Under the pieces are notes generated by a model. That model saw only the letters and a list, made by a program, of their open reading frames with translations. It had not been told where the DNA came from and did not search any database. Shown here one piece after another: positions 13,654 to 25,050 of a stretch of 64,000 bases of DNA. The DNA comes from Dacryopinax spathularia (lineage: Eukaryota; Basidiomycota; Dacrymycetes; Dacrymycetales; Dacrymycetaceae). A program made the position numbers and the translations under genes. Position 1 is the first letter of the stretch, and each line of letters opens with the position of its first letter. Location: NCBI GenBank assembly GCA_037974965.1, contig JBBPFI010000003.1:186001-250000 (forward strand). Reading direction: 5' to 3'.

Positions 13654-13995
13654 TCAAGCAGCACGCTCTTCTTCAGGCTGGTCGGTGTTCTGGTCGGTCC
13701 TCTTTCTGCCGTCGATGCCATCAAATCGACAAGGGACCTGCGATCAGTCCTCAGCATAAGGGTAGTTTACGGACACAATGGTGACTTCTTACCCCGTCGG
13801 CTACTTTGTCACATCGCTCACACCCATTCGCCGTCCTAACACATTTCTTCTTACTGGCATTGACCTTAGTACGGGTTTGTTCGATGTACACTTGTGTACG
13901 GCGTACAGTTTACGGCAACGGGTGCAGGCCATAGAGGCATGGGGTCCTCCTGTGATTTGTCGGCGTTTCTCCATCGAGCGTTTGAAATCACCCAT
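13654..13995 (-). CDS. Short zinc-cluster (Zn2Cys6) protein or truncated transcription factor
   Basis: Exons 13995-13907, 13853-13793 and 13737-13654 join in phase to encode 77 residues. The product begins MGDFKRSMEKRRQITGG and contains a complete binuclear cluster with cysteines at 24, 27, 34, 41, 44 and 53 (C-x2-C-x6-C-x6-C-x2-C-x8-C) and the basic block RCRKLKKKC. After the cluster comes RFDGIDGRKRTDQ and a stop. The last cysteine depends on the second intron, as in the similar gene at 19.4 kb. No fungal-specific transcription factor domain could be found further downstream on this strand. It is either a stand-alone zinc-cluster microprotein or the surviving 5' end of a decayed regulator. 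Function unknown. Confidence 0.5.
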
Positions 13996-16626
13996 AGGCA
14001 AGAGACGGCTGGAACGGTTGAAGTCGGGCGCAATCCGCGGTAATTTATAGCAATCCAGTTCGTGTTGAGGCCGCCTTCCGACCGCATGCACAATTCCACA
14101 CACAGGAGGTCTGCTTGTCATACCACCTTCGTCCCTGTGCGATACACCTCAAACGACAACCTGCACAGCACCATTTCCCCCGGACGAGCCTCCGGCAATG
14201 CCTCAGGCGACATCTGAGTGCACGCCACCGAAGCAGCTCTCTAAGGTGGAAAGGTGCAGGGCGTATTCGTCTCCCACAGTCGGGTTGGGCTGCGCCCGAT
14301 GCCGGTGGCACCATCAGGAGGGCTCTGAACCCCCCTGCCAGAGGTGGTGGAGGTAGACCAGAAGAAAGCGTTGCACCAAAGATTGTAGAAGAACGCGCGG
14401 TGGCAGATGCGAAGATGCCGCAACACATTTGGTGAAATGGGCCTGCACATGAGCAGTCTGCCAGGTGGCAGCCTCCGCCGCCCGGCGGCGGAAATTCCAC
14501 ACGTAGGTGATGGGGACACCGAGAAGAAGCTGTCGGATTCATGGGCAGGAAGCGAATATAGACGCCCCTGCCGTGAGTTGTGAGCTTGTGCATTCTGCCA
14601 AATCGTCTAGTATGACGCATCATACTACAACTTGATGGAGGCGCACGGGCACGGCAGGGGCTCCCTTCCGAATTCTCGCACCGCAGAAGAAACCCTTGAT
14701 GATAATGGGCGGCAACGAACAGCATGCAAAACTTCAGCCAAGAGCTCTTCGGGGGCACCCGTGCTCCCATGTGCGGCCACCAACAAGAAGGACCTTGCCC
14801 GTAGCGACAGGCAGCCGTTCCATGTCCGCTTCCCACCGACGGGGCCTGTCTGCCGGGAAGCAAGACATTCATTCGTATTTGTCGGCCATCTCTGTTGCGA
14901 GCGCGCTTTTCTGAAATCATTCAAGTATTCAAGCCGATGTCATATCACCACTGAAGCCCATTACTATAGTGAAGCTGAGTGCGGAAGATAGCAGGCCGTT
15001 AGTACGCCGAAGTCTAAAAACTCGCCAGAAGCTGATCGGCGGCATAACAAATAAGGGAGCAGGCGGCAAAGTCGGCACGGAAACAATTAGAGTATTAAGG
15101 GTCTTAACTTCGACGCGTTCGGCGAAGGACAACAGCCCCTTGACAACGTCGCTATCTATCCCAAGATCTCTGAAAGCCACTATCCCATGCGTTGCGATTC
15201 TTTGTAACTCTGACTGTACGCCTGGTTGCCTCCCTCGACAGCGAATCGTCGTCAAGGATGCGCAATTGATTAGAGGCCGCAAGCGCCGTCTTGGAAAGGG
15301 GCAACGCTGTCTTGCCTGAGAACTGCCGTGGAAGAGTCGGCGATGTACAAGCCGACCCGCTCATCAATCGGACACCGGCGATCAGAACCCATCTGTAACG
15401 CTCGTGCGAGAAGCTGTGTCATATTCCCAACGAGACAACCATACTCACGACGAGCAAGCATCATAGTAGCAGGGCGGTCCACGAAAAGAAGTATCAAGCC
15501 GATGGGTCGCATCTCTGGCCCATGCAGCTAGCACCCTGCCCCCAATCACTTGCCGCACCTTGCGTGGATTAATATCGATATATCCTGTTGGGTGCCAAGA
15601 GCAGGCTGCTGCAGTGCAAGGTCGGTGTCGGCTTCTCTGGGGATGCGACCGCTTGCCCGAAGTCTGGCAATGCGAGCCCCTGACCGTGACGTTCACCAAG
15701 GTCATCGTCCCAACCCTTCTAACAGCAGCCTTCTCATGAAGGGCCGCGTGACAGCGGCGCACAACCGCTTTGGGGGCGGGCGACCCGACCTCTTGGGGAG
15801 GATCAAAGACGTCGGATGTGCCGGATCAGCGCTTTGGTGTCATGGCGACTTGACTGCGCGAGTTCAAGTTCTGGTCTCCTCACGGGAACTCCTGCAGTTC
15901 TTGACCTCTCTCACCGCACTCGACTCGGAGCCAACCGAAGCAGCGCGGAGCTTCGGCAGCTACCGCGTGATGCCAGTTGGGCTTCCTCCTGGCTATGCGA
16001 TCAATGTGTCTCTGCCCTGTGCAAGAACCAAAGGTTTCCATCATTTTCGATGAAGGGGTAGTATAAGCGCAGCTCATGACCGTCCTTCGCAAACATACAT
16101 ACGTGAAAGCATGTCCAGTGTACCTTTGGGCCGAAACTCAAGAATTACAACGCCTCGAGCATCATCATCCTGTATCCTTGCTTAGTCTATTAGCCCTAGA
16201 TGGGAAACCGGCCCTATTGCATATCGCCTTGTAGTCGCATTCTTGCAAGCTGAGTTATGATAGAACTTGTAAATGCTGCTCTTCGGCAAGATGCATTAGT
16301 AACAGCCAGTCGGGCTCAGCTAATTTACGCAAAGCGGAGCCTGCCCATACTGTATTATGTCATCCTCCACCCTTGTTTATCTCGGTCATAGACGCGCCGA
16401 GCTGGCCAAAACCGGGCGATCCGCCGTGTCCACCGCGTCGACTAGGAGGCTTCTACCAATGATCCAACAGCAATGTCCTCGGACAGCGAGTTCTTGCTCA
16501 ATCTTTACTGCCGACAGTCTTGCCCGCTGGCACAAGAGATCAGCGATATGGCTGCCGCGGGCGTACTTGCCCTATGAACAGTATCTGCGGAGACCTTAGG
16601 GTAGATTGTCGTCGCGGTCGTCGACG
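13996..16626. other. Gene-poor stretch with relic reading frames
   Basis: About 2.6 kb upstream of the MFS gene. An 876-nt stop-free minus frame (14045-14920) is cysteine- and arginine-rich and looks like chance. Minus-strand pieces at 15270-15512 and 14929-15282 have a more protein-like pattern (LARREYGCLVGNMTQLLARALQMG; VKGLLSFAERVEVKTLNTLIVSVP) but sit in different frames with no full gene model, which suggests a decayed gene. The MFS promoter must lie near the right end. Confidence 0.4.
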
Positions 16627-18519
16627 ATGGACTCCCAGTTAACCCTCAGTAACCCTGCATTGGAGCAGGCCCGGGTGAAGCAAAACGGATCTGCAAATGG
16701 CCCCATGGACTCTCGTCCTCCGGTCTCAAGGGAAGCGACAGAGAAGCACGAACAGTCCTCCGAGAGCGCCCCTGAGACTGGACAAGCGCCGGCACATCAC
16801 ACGTACCCGGAGGGCAGTTTGCGGGGATGGCTCACCGGTGCGCCCAGTCTCCGCTCACTCATAAACGCTGTTCTCATACTGGACATAGTTGGAGGTGCTT
16901 GGCTATGCCTTGTCTGCACCTTCGGGTACACCAACGCATATGGCGTATATCAGGCGTATTACGTGCAAACCATGCTGCCGTCATCGTCCACCTCCGCGAT
17001 ATCCTGGATCGGCTCCCTTCAATTATTCTTCTTATTCGCGATGGGTCTTCCAACCGGGAGACTGTTTGATGCTGGCTACTTCCGGCATCTCATGATAGCT
17101 GGAATGGTTATCATGGTCGGATGTTTATTTGCGCAAAGTGCGGCCCAACACGACCAGTACTACCAGGTACGCATACACCTTCTCCGGCCTATTGGACTTG
17201 ATCTCTTATCACACCTCCTATCTGCCATAGGTGTTTCTAAGCCAGGCTGTGGGCCAAGGCATCGGTGGCGGTCTATTATACCTTCCAGCTATCAGTATAA
17301 TTTCCCACTATTTTCAGAAGCGTCGCGCGCTTGCCATCGGCATTGTGCAATCTGGCTCATCGACCGGGGGAGTGGTGTTTCCAAGTGAGACTTCGTATGA
17401 TCTTTTCAGGAGATGCTCAATGTCGTATATAGTCTTGCTGAACAACCTTTTCGTCCGAGTGGGCTATGTCTGGGCCGTTCGCATTACGGGGTTCATTATG
17501 CTCGGGTTGCTCCTCGCGGCCAATCTGCTCGCCGCGCCGCGTCTTGCTCCAAAGAAGAATCAACCAAAGCCGGATCTTCGGCGATTTCTCACCGATCCAC
17601 CCTACATCAGTGCGGTGTTTGGCATGTTCTTGGTCTGGTGGGGTCTCTGTGCGTCTTTCTGTGCTGCTGCGCCGGTCTGTCCCTAATGCCTTACAGTTTA
17701 TCCATGTAAGTCCGGCCGCCAGGATATGATTTGTTCCCCTAACAGAACCCGGTTATAGTCTTCTACATTCAACTGTTCGCGTCCAGTCATGGTCTATCCG
17801 ACAGCTACGCATTCTACACTGTGAGTGGAACTGGATCAAGTAACCAAACTAGAAGATTGAACCAAGATAGATTGCCATCATCAACGCGGCATCCATGATC
17901 GGCAGGTAGGTCGCCGACTACTACTCGTACAGCCTCCTGACCGGCGATCAGAACACTGCCCAACTTCTTTGCCGATAAAACGGGTATTATGCCTCTACTG
18001 GTCCCATCCACAGCCGTCTCGGCAGCGCTGTTGCTAATTCTGATCGCTTGCACAAACATGGCTGGAGTCACCATCTTCTGTGTCCTGTGCGTAAAGGAAT
18101 AGACCACCAATGTTCGTAAGACTTACCATTTGGTAGATTCGGACTATTTTCGGGAGCCTGTATGGAGTCGCAACTTCTGATGCTTCGTATTTGCTTACCA
18201 AGACTATCAGTCATCAGTCTCATGGCTCCCATGTTCGCCGTCATGTCCGATCATGTATTTGAGATTGGCATCCGTTTTGGATTCGCAATTTTCATCATGG
18301 CTTTTGCTGGTCTTACGGGCACACCAATCACAGGTGCTTTGGTGGGTAACAGCCCTCCTTACACCTGGTACAAGCCTTGTGTCTTTGCCGGAGTAAGCAC
18401 TGAAAATAAAATGCTTTCGGAATCTAATTGTAATCTAGGTCTCTATGCTCGGTGGCACCTTTTTGCTCACCTACTCCTGGTTCGCGTTAGGGCGGAAGAA
18501 GGGACATATGATGGTATAG
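16627..18519 (+). CDS. MFS transporter, monocarboxylate (MCH) type
   Basis: Predicted plasma-membrane transporter of the monocarboxylate-porter-like branch of the major facilitator superfamily; substrate unknown. Ten exons: 16627-17166, 17231-17384, 17433-17648, 17697-17705, 17759-17820, 17871-17905, 17952-18086, 18137-18159, 18211-18392, 18439-18519. Phases agree and give 478 residues with about 12 hydrophobic segments. After a polar N-terminal tail come the family-like blocks FGYTNAYGVYQAYY, SAISWIGSLQLFFLF, QAVGQGIGGGLLYLPAISIISHYFQKRRALA, GLFYPFFYIQLFASSHG and TGTPITGALV. The exons of 9, 23 and 35 nt are unusually small; the 9-nt exon supplies the residues that complete GLFYPFFY. It is the only intact full-length gene in a 14-kb gene-poor tract and lies between two minus-strand zinc-cluster mini-genes. 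Confidence 0.9.
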
Positions 18520-19116
18520 ACATATCAATATAGACTTCGTGACCAACCGAGCTCAATTACAGAAGCCACCGTGGACGTCAACTTGCATTTACGACAGGCT
18601 TGAGCAGAAGCACTGCTGCAGACGAGCGCATAACTGGATACTAACCGGCACTGCCTATAATCTCATCTATCTGGGATTCGGTCATTAACTCCTTCTCATG
18701 CCACGCTGCTACATATTGCGGAGTTTACAAGGTGGAGGATGGCCGCTCACCAAGGGGATGGACCTTTCCCCCCGATCCACTGTTATGATCGAGATTGCAA
18801 GGTACACTCAGGACCAAAGCTCCCCTTTCACCGGTCCCGCGAGTCTCTGCGCAGCCACCACATTGTTCGCTAAGGCTCGCTATACGGATCATGGGATTGA
18901 AATCTTACATCGGCATATGCTGCCGCTTGTCACGATGTTGCTACCGGTGCATATTTGACATCTGAAAAAGGCGGATCGGAAAGATACAGAGGAAGGAGCT
19001 GACTGAGAGCCCGCGTTTGGCACATCTCACGGAGTTGTCCTTGCTATGTGACGGAGAGCTAATCTATGCCTTGGATCCCGGCACAGAGCGGGCGGTGTCG
19101 ACAGAGGGCTCGCTGA
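18520..19116. other. Intergenic gap between the MFS gene and the zinc-cluster mini-gene
   Basis: Roughly 600 bp between convergent ends. No reading frame, RNA gene or repeat stands out. Any further exons of the zinc-cluster gene would have to lie here, but none with a recognisable domain were found. Confidence 0.4.
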
Positions 19117-19397
19117 TCATTTTCCACCCGCTTTGCTCCGACCGTCTTCACCCCAGGTACATTCCTCCTGATACGACGCTGAGTGTCCGGCACTTGCAGA
19201 GACGGCGGTAAGACACACCTGCGCCCTTTCACAGCTCTTGCACGTTCCCTGCGTGCTTCCTGCCTCACACTTTCTCTTCCTAGAAGCGGTTTTGAGCACA
19301 TCCCGTAACCGTGGGTCACAGAGGCTCACTGCTTGCGGCATCTATTGCATGCCTTGGAGGCATGACCACCGTGCTGGGTCCAGTCAATGTCGGACAT
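19117..19397 (-). CDS. Short zinc-cluster (Zn2Cys6) protein or truncated transcription factor
   Basis: Exons 19397-19330, 19279-19219 and 19167-19117 join in phase to encode 59 residues. The protein starts MSDIDWTQHGGHASKAC and carries a perfect binuclear cluster with cysteines at 17, 20, 27, 36, 39 and 46 (C-x2-C-x6-C-x8-C-x2-C-x6-C), including CRKQKRKC. The stop comes 14 residues after the last cysteine. Intron positions match the gene at 13.99 kb: the first exon ends just after the RCRK block at phase 2, and the second exon is 61 nt in both. Only about 600 bp separate it from the convergent MFS gene, too little for a normal 600-900-residue regulator. Microprotein or pseudogene; both remain possible. 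Confidence 0.5.
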
Positions 19398-21699
19398 TCT
19401 TTGGAGTGAAGATGGCAAGAGTGTGTGGTTGTGGAACACTGAAGGAGGCGCTTTTGGAGGAGACTCGACTTGCGGCGTTGTGTAAGCTGATAGTTTGCGA
19501 GGGCACACCCCGACCGACGACACTTTATAAGTGTGCACTGCGGCTGAGAAGAGGACAGTCTCAATCCCAACGCACATATCACTCTGGATCCTTCGCGACA
19601 TCAGATGTTTTGGTGCCCAAGGAGATCAACGAGCGAGCTGGATGGATGCGCCCAATAGTCGACCCAGTCGACCCGGAAATCCCAAAGCAATTGCCGATCT
19701 CTCATCCGCTTGTCCCAGACGCCCAGGGAACAGGGAAGAACGGATCCGCCAACGGTCAGAGGTCCACGAAAGCGCTCGGTTGTCCTCCCTCATCATATGC
19801 GCAGCTCCTTTGCGACGACATTGGAGGGCCTTGACAGACGCAACAGGTGGATCCGAGTACTGGTTGAGGTAGCGACATCAACCCTGGATGAAAATCCCTC
19901 GGGATGCGTCATTAGTGCTGAATAAGGCAAAGTACTGCTGATGTTTCGTTTCGTCAGGTCATTGGCACACGAATAGCGGGATAGAAGTAATGATGGACAC
20001 TACCATTAATTGCAACAAGAGACAGAGTGCATGGGCAAATTTGGGCGAGATGCGCCTGAGCGATGCCAATCCAACATACCATTCAACAAGACCACCAGAG
20101 CGGGCACCGAGTGGAGAAGGACAGGAGTTGCATCAAGCAAGGATCGTGTTGGTCGTCTGTCGCGTATGTCCTGTCTACCGAGGACCTTGTCCGATGTGGA
20201 CCACTTCGCCGGCACAGATTTCGCGATGGGTAGATGATACGCGTCGCATAGCGCGACCGCCGAGCGTGCGCAGCCGACCCACGAAGAGACAGGCAGATCA
20301 GAAAGTCTGCGCAGGCACAGAACGCACTGTGCATCGGATGATGAAAGACGTGATGTTAGACTCATGAGAACAAGGAGGTCCGGCACAGAGATGACTCCTG
20401 CATCGTCATCCACAATGAGCCACTGACAGCGCGTAAGCCCACTCCGCGGCGATGCCGCTTCGCTACAAGATCTCCAAGATGCAGGAAGAAAGCTTCCTTG
20501 CCCGGACTGCCGGACGAGGCCAAGCCATGGGCGCCCATGATGAGGCTATAACGTAGCATTTTGGGATGAGATGGCAGCGGGTGTAGCAAGTCAAGGTTGC
20601 TGCGTGCCGGGAGGACAGGCGGAGGGCACTGTTTTAGGCAACAATGGCATCATCCACGGATGCAACTGCAGTCCGTTTGTGCACATATATATCTAGCCCA
20701 CATGAAAACAGCCTGTCAAGAAGAGTTCGTCCATTGTGGATGGCAGTCGCATTGTTCAGGATGTATGAATCTAGCAATCCATACGCCCACCTTCACGCGC
20801 TTGTGACTAATGCTGGTAGGTTACACCGTGATGAGGAAAGAACGCAAACGGGTGAGCCCTTCGCTTACAGCCAGATTAAATCCGCCGTGCCGCGTCGCTT
20901 CGGTTCTCGCTACCGGTGCGCGTTGACCCGACCGCATACAACGGGAAAGACGAAACCCCAAGCACCCGTCCCTTGATGCTCGATGTTTCGGGACCTGCGA
21001 GCATTGCTTGTGGCCAGCGCTTATGTTGTCACCACTGTGATCATGGTCAAGCCTCGGGTGACCAAGGTTCCCCGTTTCACGACTATTAGGGAGACCAAGT
21101 TCGCTGGCAGGGTGCCGTGACGGAGCCCGCGTAACATACTGTTGTAACGATCGAGGGGCCACCTGGCAGTCTGAGCCATTCGCTTGCTCGGTTGTTCACT
21201 TCTTGGGACGGTTTTTCTAGTATCAGGAGCTACCATCAGAGCATTCCGAAGAGTAAGAACCGCTTCCTACCGGCTGCCCGGCACGGTCTCAGAGGTTAGA
21301 GACTGATGTGCAAGGAATAGGCCCGCTACATGGAGGATAGTAGGAGCTAGTATCATAACTTCCCAGTACATGTTAACCAGACACAGCTGGGCGTTCCAGA
21401 AGCACTGGAAGCAGAGTATACTACCATCTCTGCAGCAGCCTGGCTAGCACTTTTACAAAGCAATCCATCTGATAAGCAACAGTCGTAAGGGCGGACCTCG
21501 TCCTCGTTTTTCGGGCTTTTCGCCTTCGCTGCTTCGCGTTGAAATAGGGCCGGCTCTGAGCAGAGGATGGAGGTTTCAATCGTAAGACGAGCTGTGTGGA
21601 CCTGGGACCATAAGAGCCAGTGTGGGTTGTGCTTTGTTTCCCTGACCGAACCCCAGGTTTCGCATCCAAATGGCAGACTTTGCAATGCGAGCGAACTGT

Positions 21700-22790
21700 T
21701 TCCTAATTCGACTGGTTAGATTGTATAGAAAGGTTGCCTGTTGATAGATATTGGTTTATCACTTCTCGGTTACCTGTTGCATGTTGCCCCACAAAATGGA
21801 TCAACACAAACTTTCTCAACACCTGTCTCTGAGATACACTTCCTGCTTTACCAAAACCCACTAGAAACTTACAATCACAAAATGGGACATAGCCGGCTGA
21901 TTCCTCCATCTCAAGCACCTAACAACGTTGCACATTGCGACAATTCTTCTACCAGAAAATATGATCTAAAATCTTTCAACCCTGCATTTAAGCATGCAAT
22001 ACCACAAAGGCTGAAATGGGGGACGGTGAATGACGTGAAATAGCCCGATGCGGCAAGGCATCGTAGATCATCTCTTGCCAGAGGGCATTAAAGATGAAAG
22101 GTTAGTCCGTTAGTCCCTGAGGAAGATAGCCCGTCAAAGCTACGAAGTAACTATTCATTTGCCTTAAATATACAGTATCCTGATGTAGAGTATAGGTCAA
22201 ACTTGTTTTTGACTCAATACTCTAACCAAGAAAGCCACCGGTTGGGTTCTCATGCTTTTTACCTGCAAGAAGTGCCACTTTAAGTTCTGCTAGCTACGGC
22301 TAAAAGAATGTGCTCATCGGGTGAGAGGTGGCTTTGGTTTAGAGGCAGTTTCAAGTGCTTGCAGAACAGGCTCCCACTGACAAAAAGACAAGCCTTGTGC
22401 CCACAGGAATGTGGGAAGGAGTACAAACATGGGTGAGTAAGGTACTGATGGCTGTGACATGTGTTTTGACTGTTCGGAACGGCAAAGCCCACTGATATCA
22501 GCTCAACTGGGAACGATGTTATCCTTGAAGTTATGTCTGCGGAGCATTGAAAGTGGAGCGGTCCCCTTTGATCTTTCCCTCCCACCGGTGACAGGAGCAA
22601 CTTCAACAAGGCTTTAACAAGGTGTGCAATGTTGGAATAGGAAGGCTTATGGTGAATACGTGTGCACTGAATGCATGTTAGTGGTAGAGCAAATACAAGA
22701 TGTAAGGAGCAGAAGTGTATGCTACGAAAACATTTAAACAAAAGCATGGCAAGTAATTGCATCTGCTGTATAGTTGTGGAAACTGTACTT
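21700..22790. other. AT-rich island, possible relic of a mobile element
   Basis: Base composition drops clearly here: a sample 60-nt line at 21721 is about 38% GC, while the surrounding genes are well above 50%. The texture also changes, with many TTT and AAA runs. Short protein-like pieces occur in several frames (plus 21741-22043; minus 22280-22762; a plus-strand piece with CPQECGKEYKHG near 22.4 kb) but cannot be joined. A motif near 22119 resembles the CTGANGA...GAA core of hammerhead ribozymes. Identity unknown. Confidence 0.35.
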
Positions 22791-24689
22791 TAGGGTCAGC
22801 TCAGGATACTTAGCCGGATTCGGCAAGGGACATGTCACCCGGATTTGGGGCGACTATGTTGTTACCTTGTCAGGCTTACTGCATGACGTGTTCAATGCCA
22901 GGTCATGCATGGGAGGCAGTATCTAGATGCGGGTGACACCACCGATCCCGCGCGTATCAACGTGTGTGGTATCGACCGGGAGGGACAGCGTAAGGACTCA
23001 GGAATGATTGGGGACCAGGAGCACAGGGCACATACAGGCAGTTCAGACAGCCCAGCCCTAACACAATCTAGTGCTATGGGTAAGAAAACTAGACGGCCGT
23101 TCCTCAAGGATGGAGCAAGGGCAAGGATGGATATTAATGGTTCGAGACTGTGAGTGTATGTCCATGTCTTCTTCTGCGTTGCGTGAAAGTAACTGCTCTT
23201 CAAGCCTCATCTTCTGCTGTGCGTCTTTGGGAGGGAGAAGGAGCAAAGCGGACCTCCATAAGCGTCCCGCTCAGCCTCGCCACATTCCGCCCATAACCAA
23301 ACGGTCCCAGCAATCCCGAAATACCCGGCGTGTACTGCGTTGGAATTCCCCCTTGTCTCAATCACGCCGGGTACCACCCGGGGACCCCCCTGGGGCCCGA
23401 CTGGGGCTCTCGATCGTGCTCGGAGCTGAATTGCCTCTTGTGCGTTGACGTCGAGGTCGTCGGCTTCGTCCGTCTGTACCTATGACAATGCAATATACCT
23501 GGTTTTCCGTGAGTTTTCAATAGCTGCTGACGGAGATACTGTTCGTCGCCTGACATACACCCTTCCTAGCACAGTCTTTACATGCTCCATAGCCCTCGCG
23601 CTCGCAACGCTTCTGTCTGTGGATGCTGTCAGTTAAGCACGTCTATCGGTCAAAGTGACATGCCACTGTACGTTATTTTACACCTCTCGCAGGCGTGGGA
23701 AGCTCTGGGACGGTGGCGCCCTTGTGCAGAAGCAGTCTCCATAGGCGCGAGGGATAGTGCGGCGACCAGTGAGAGGATAGGGAGGCTCGACCAGTTCAAC
23801 CATGCTGGTTTTTATAGACGAAGCCATCCCAGGCGGGGGCGGTCACGAAGAGCCTGTCAAATCAAGAATTGGACGCATGATAGGGCCGAGGAGGGTGGTG
23901 GGGACCACTCAGGTATGACCCAGTCATCTGCAACGCGTGTTGATCGACCGTTATCGAAGTGGCCACCGGGCCATTGGGCCTACCGAAGGTGGTTCTGTGA
24001 ATGACTTAAGGAAGAGCCAGGATGATGAGCGAGAGGGAAGCCCGTGGTCTGCGGCCCACGAAATGAGTGGAAAGCGAATAGCACACACACGAACGCACAT
24101 GCGAACCAGCGAACCAGGGTGCAAGGGCATTCTGGAAGATATCCACAGGAAAAAGTGCTGGTTGCGGGAAGGGGGTCACTGCCTTAGAAGCAGGTCATAC
24201 CAAGAGACCCCTTGACCAATCCATCCGCCGTTGTACAGGGTGAAGGGATGATGCGACCCAATAATAGACGTGAGAGCAGGACCACCCGTTGACCCGAGCC
24301 GGAGCCTGCAGAACCTCAAGCATCAGTGGACTGGACCGGACGCACAAACAGCAAAATGGCAAACCAAGAATGGTAGAAGGAGAACCTGAAGGTGTCCTCG
24401 GCGACCGGGAGAAGAGCGCAACACGATGAAGCAAAGAAGCGTGTCCCTGCCCTTGGTGCGAACAAAGGAAACCACAATATTCGGCAATTTGCAGCCGCAC
24501 GGTGACGGTGAAGGGTCGGAACTCGTCGGGAACTGCCAATCCTTCATATCTGGACAACTGAACCTGCCTGCCGGAACGAGGCAAAGGGCTCGTTACCACT
24601 GTTGAAGATGTGTCAAAAGGATCCGGCATGCAGCTTGTCAGGAGCCTTGTCGGCGGTGCGAGCCTGAGGGGATGTAGAAATTCGCCGGC

Positions 24690-25050
24690 GTTCCCGGAGT
24701 CTCTGCGAGCAACGAAGACGTCCTTCGGGTCACCAGCCTGGACCAACCTGCAAACGACATCGTCCCATCGAAAAGCATCACGCGCGCAGAAGCCCACTGT
24801 TCACCTGATGATTCCGTACAAAGCCCAACTTTTGTCCTTCCTTATTTATTTAATGTTGCTTCCTGAGCGCCTTGCGGCAGCTCACCGCGAAAGGAAAGTC
24901 CGCTCCAGGATCCCCTATCAAACCAGCCGCTTCGGCGAGAATGTAGCCAGGCAAATGTTCTTCAGGAGTCTATGGGAATCACCACGACGTCCTTCGGATC
25001 GCTGGCTGGCCGTCGAACAACGTCAAAGCAGAAAGAAGCCCAAAGAAAAC
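24690..25050. repeat. Two diverged direct repeats of about 90-110 nt
   Basis: On the minus strand, the segments at about 24797-24690 and 25045-24960 share TGGGCTTCT at one end, then CCGAAGGACGTC, a spaced GT, and AGACTCC followed by AAC, in the same order. The rest is diverged. Only two copies were seen. They do not belong to a gene I can model. Confidence 0.45.

Noticed and set aside
14045-14920. A 291-codon stop-free minus-strand frame
   Set aside because: Extremely Cys/Arg/Pro-rich, no domain, no splice context, and similar open frames occur on the other strand; judged a GC-driven chance frame.
24195-24797. A 200-codon minus-strand frame in the gene-poor tract
   Set aside because: Contains one copy of the diverged repeat but no domain or splice partners; kept only as a repeat observation.
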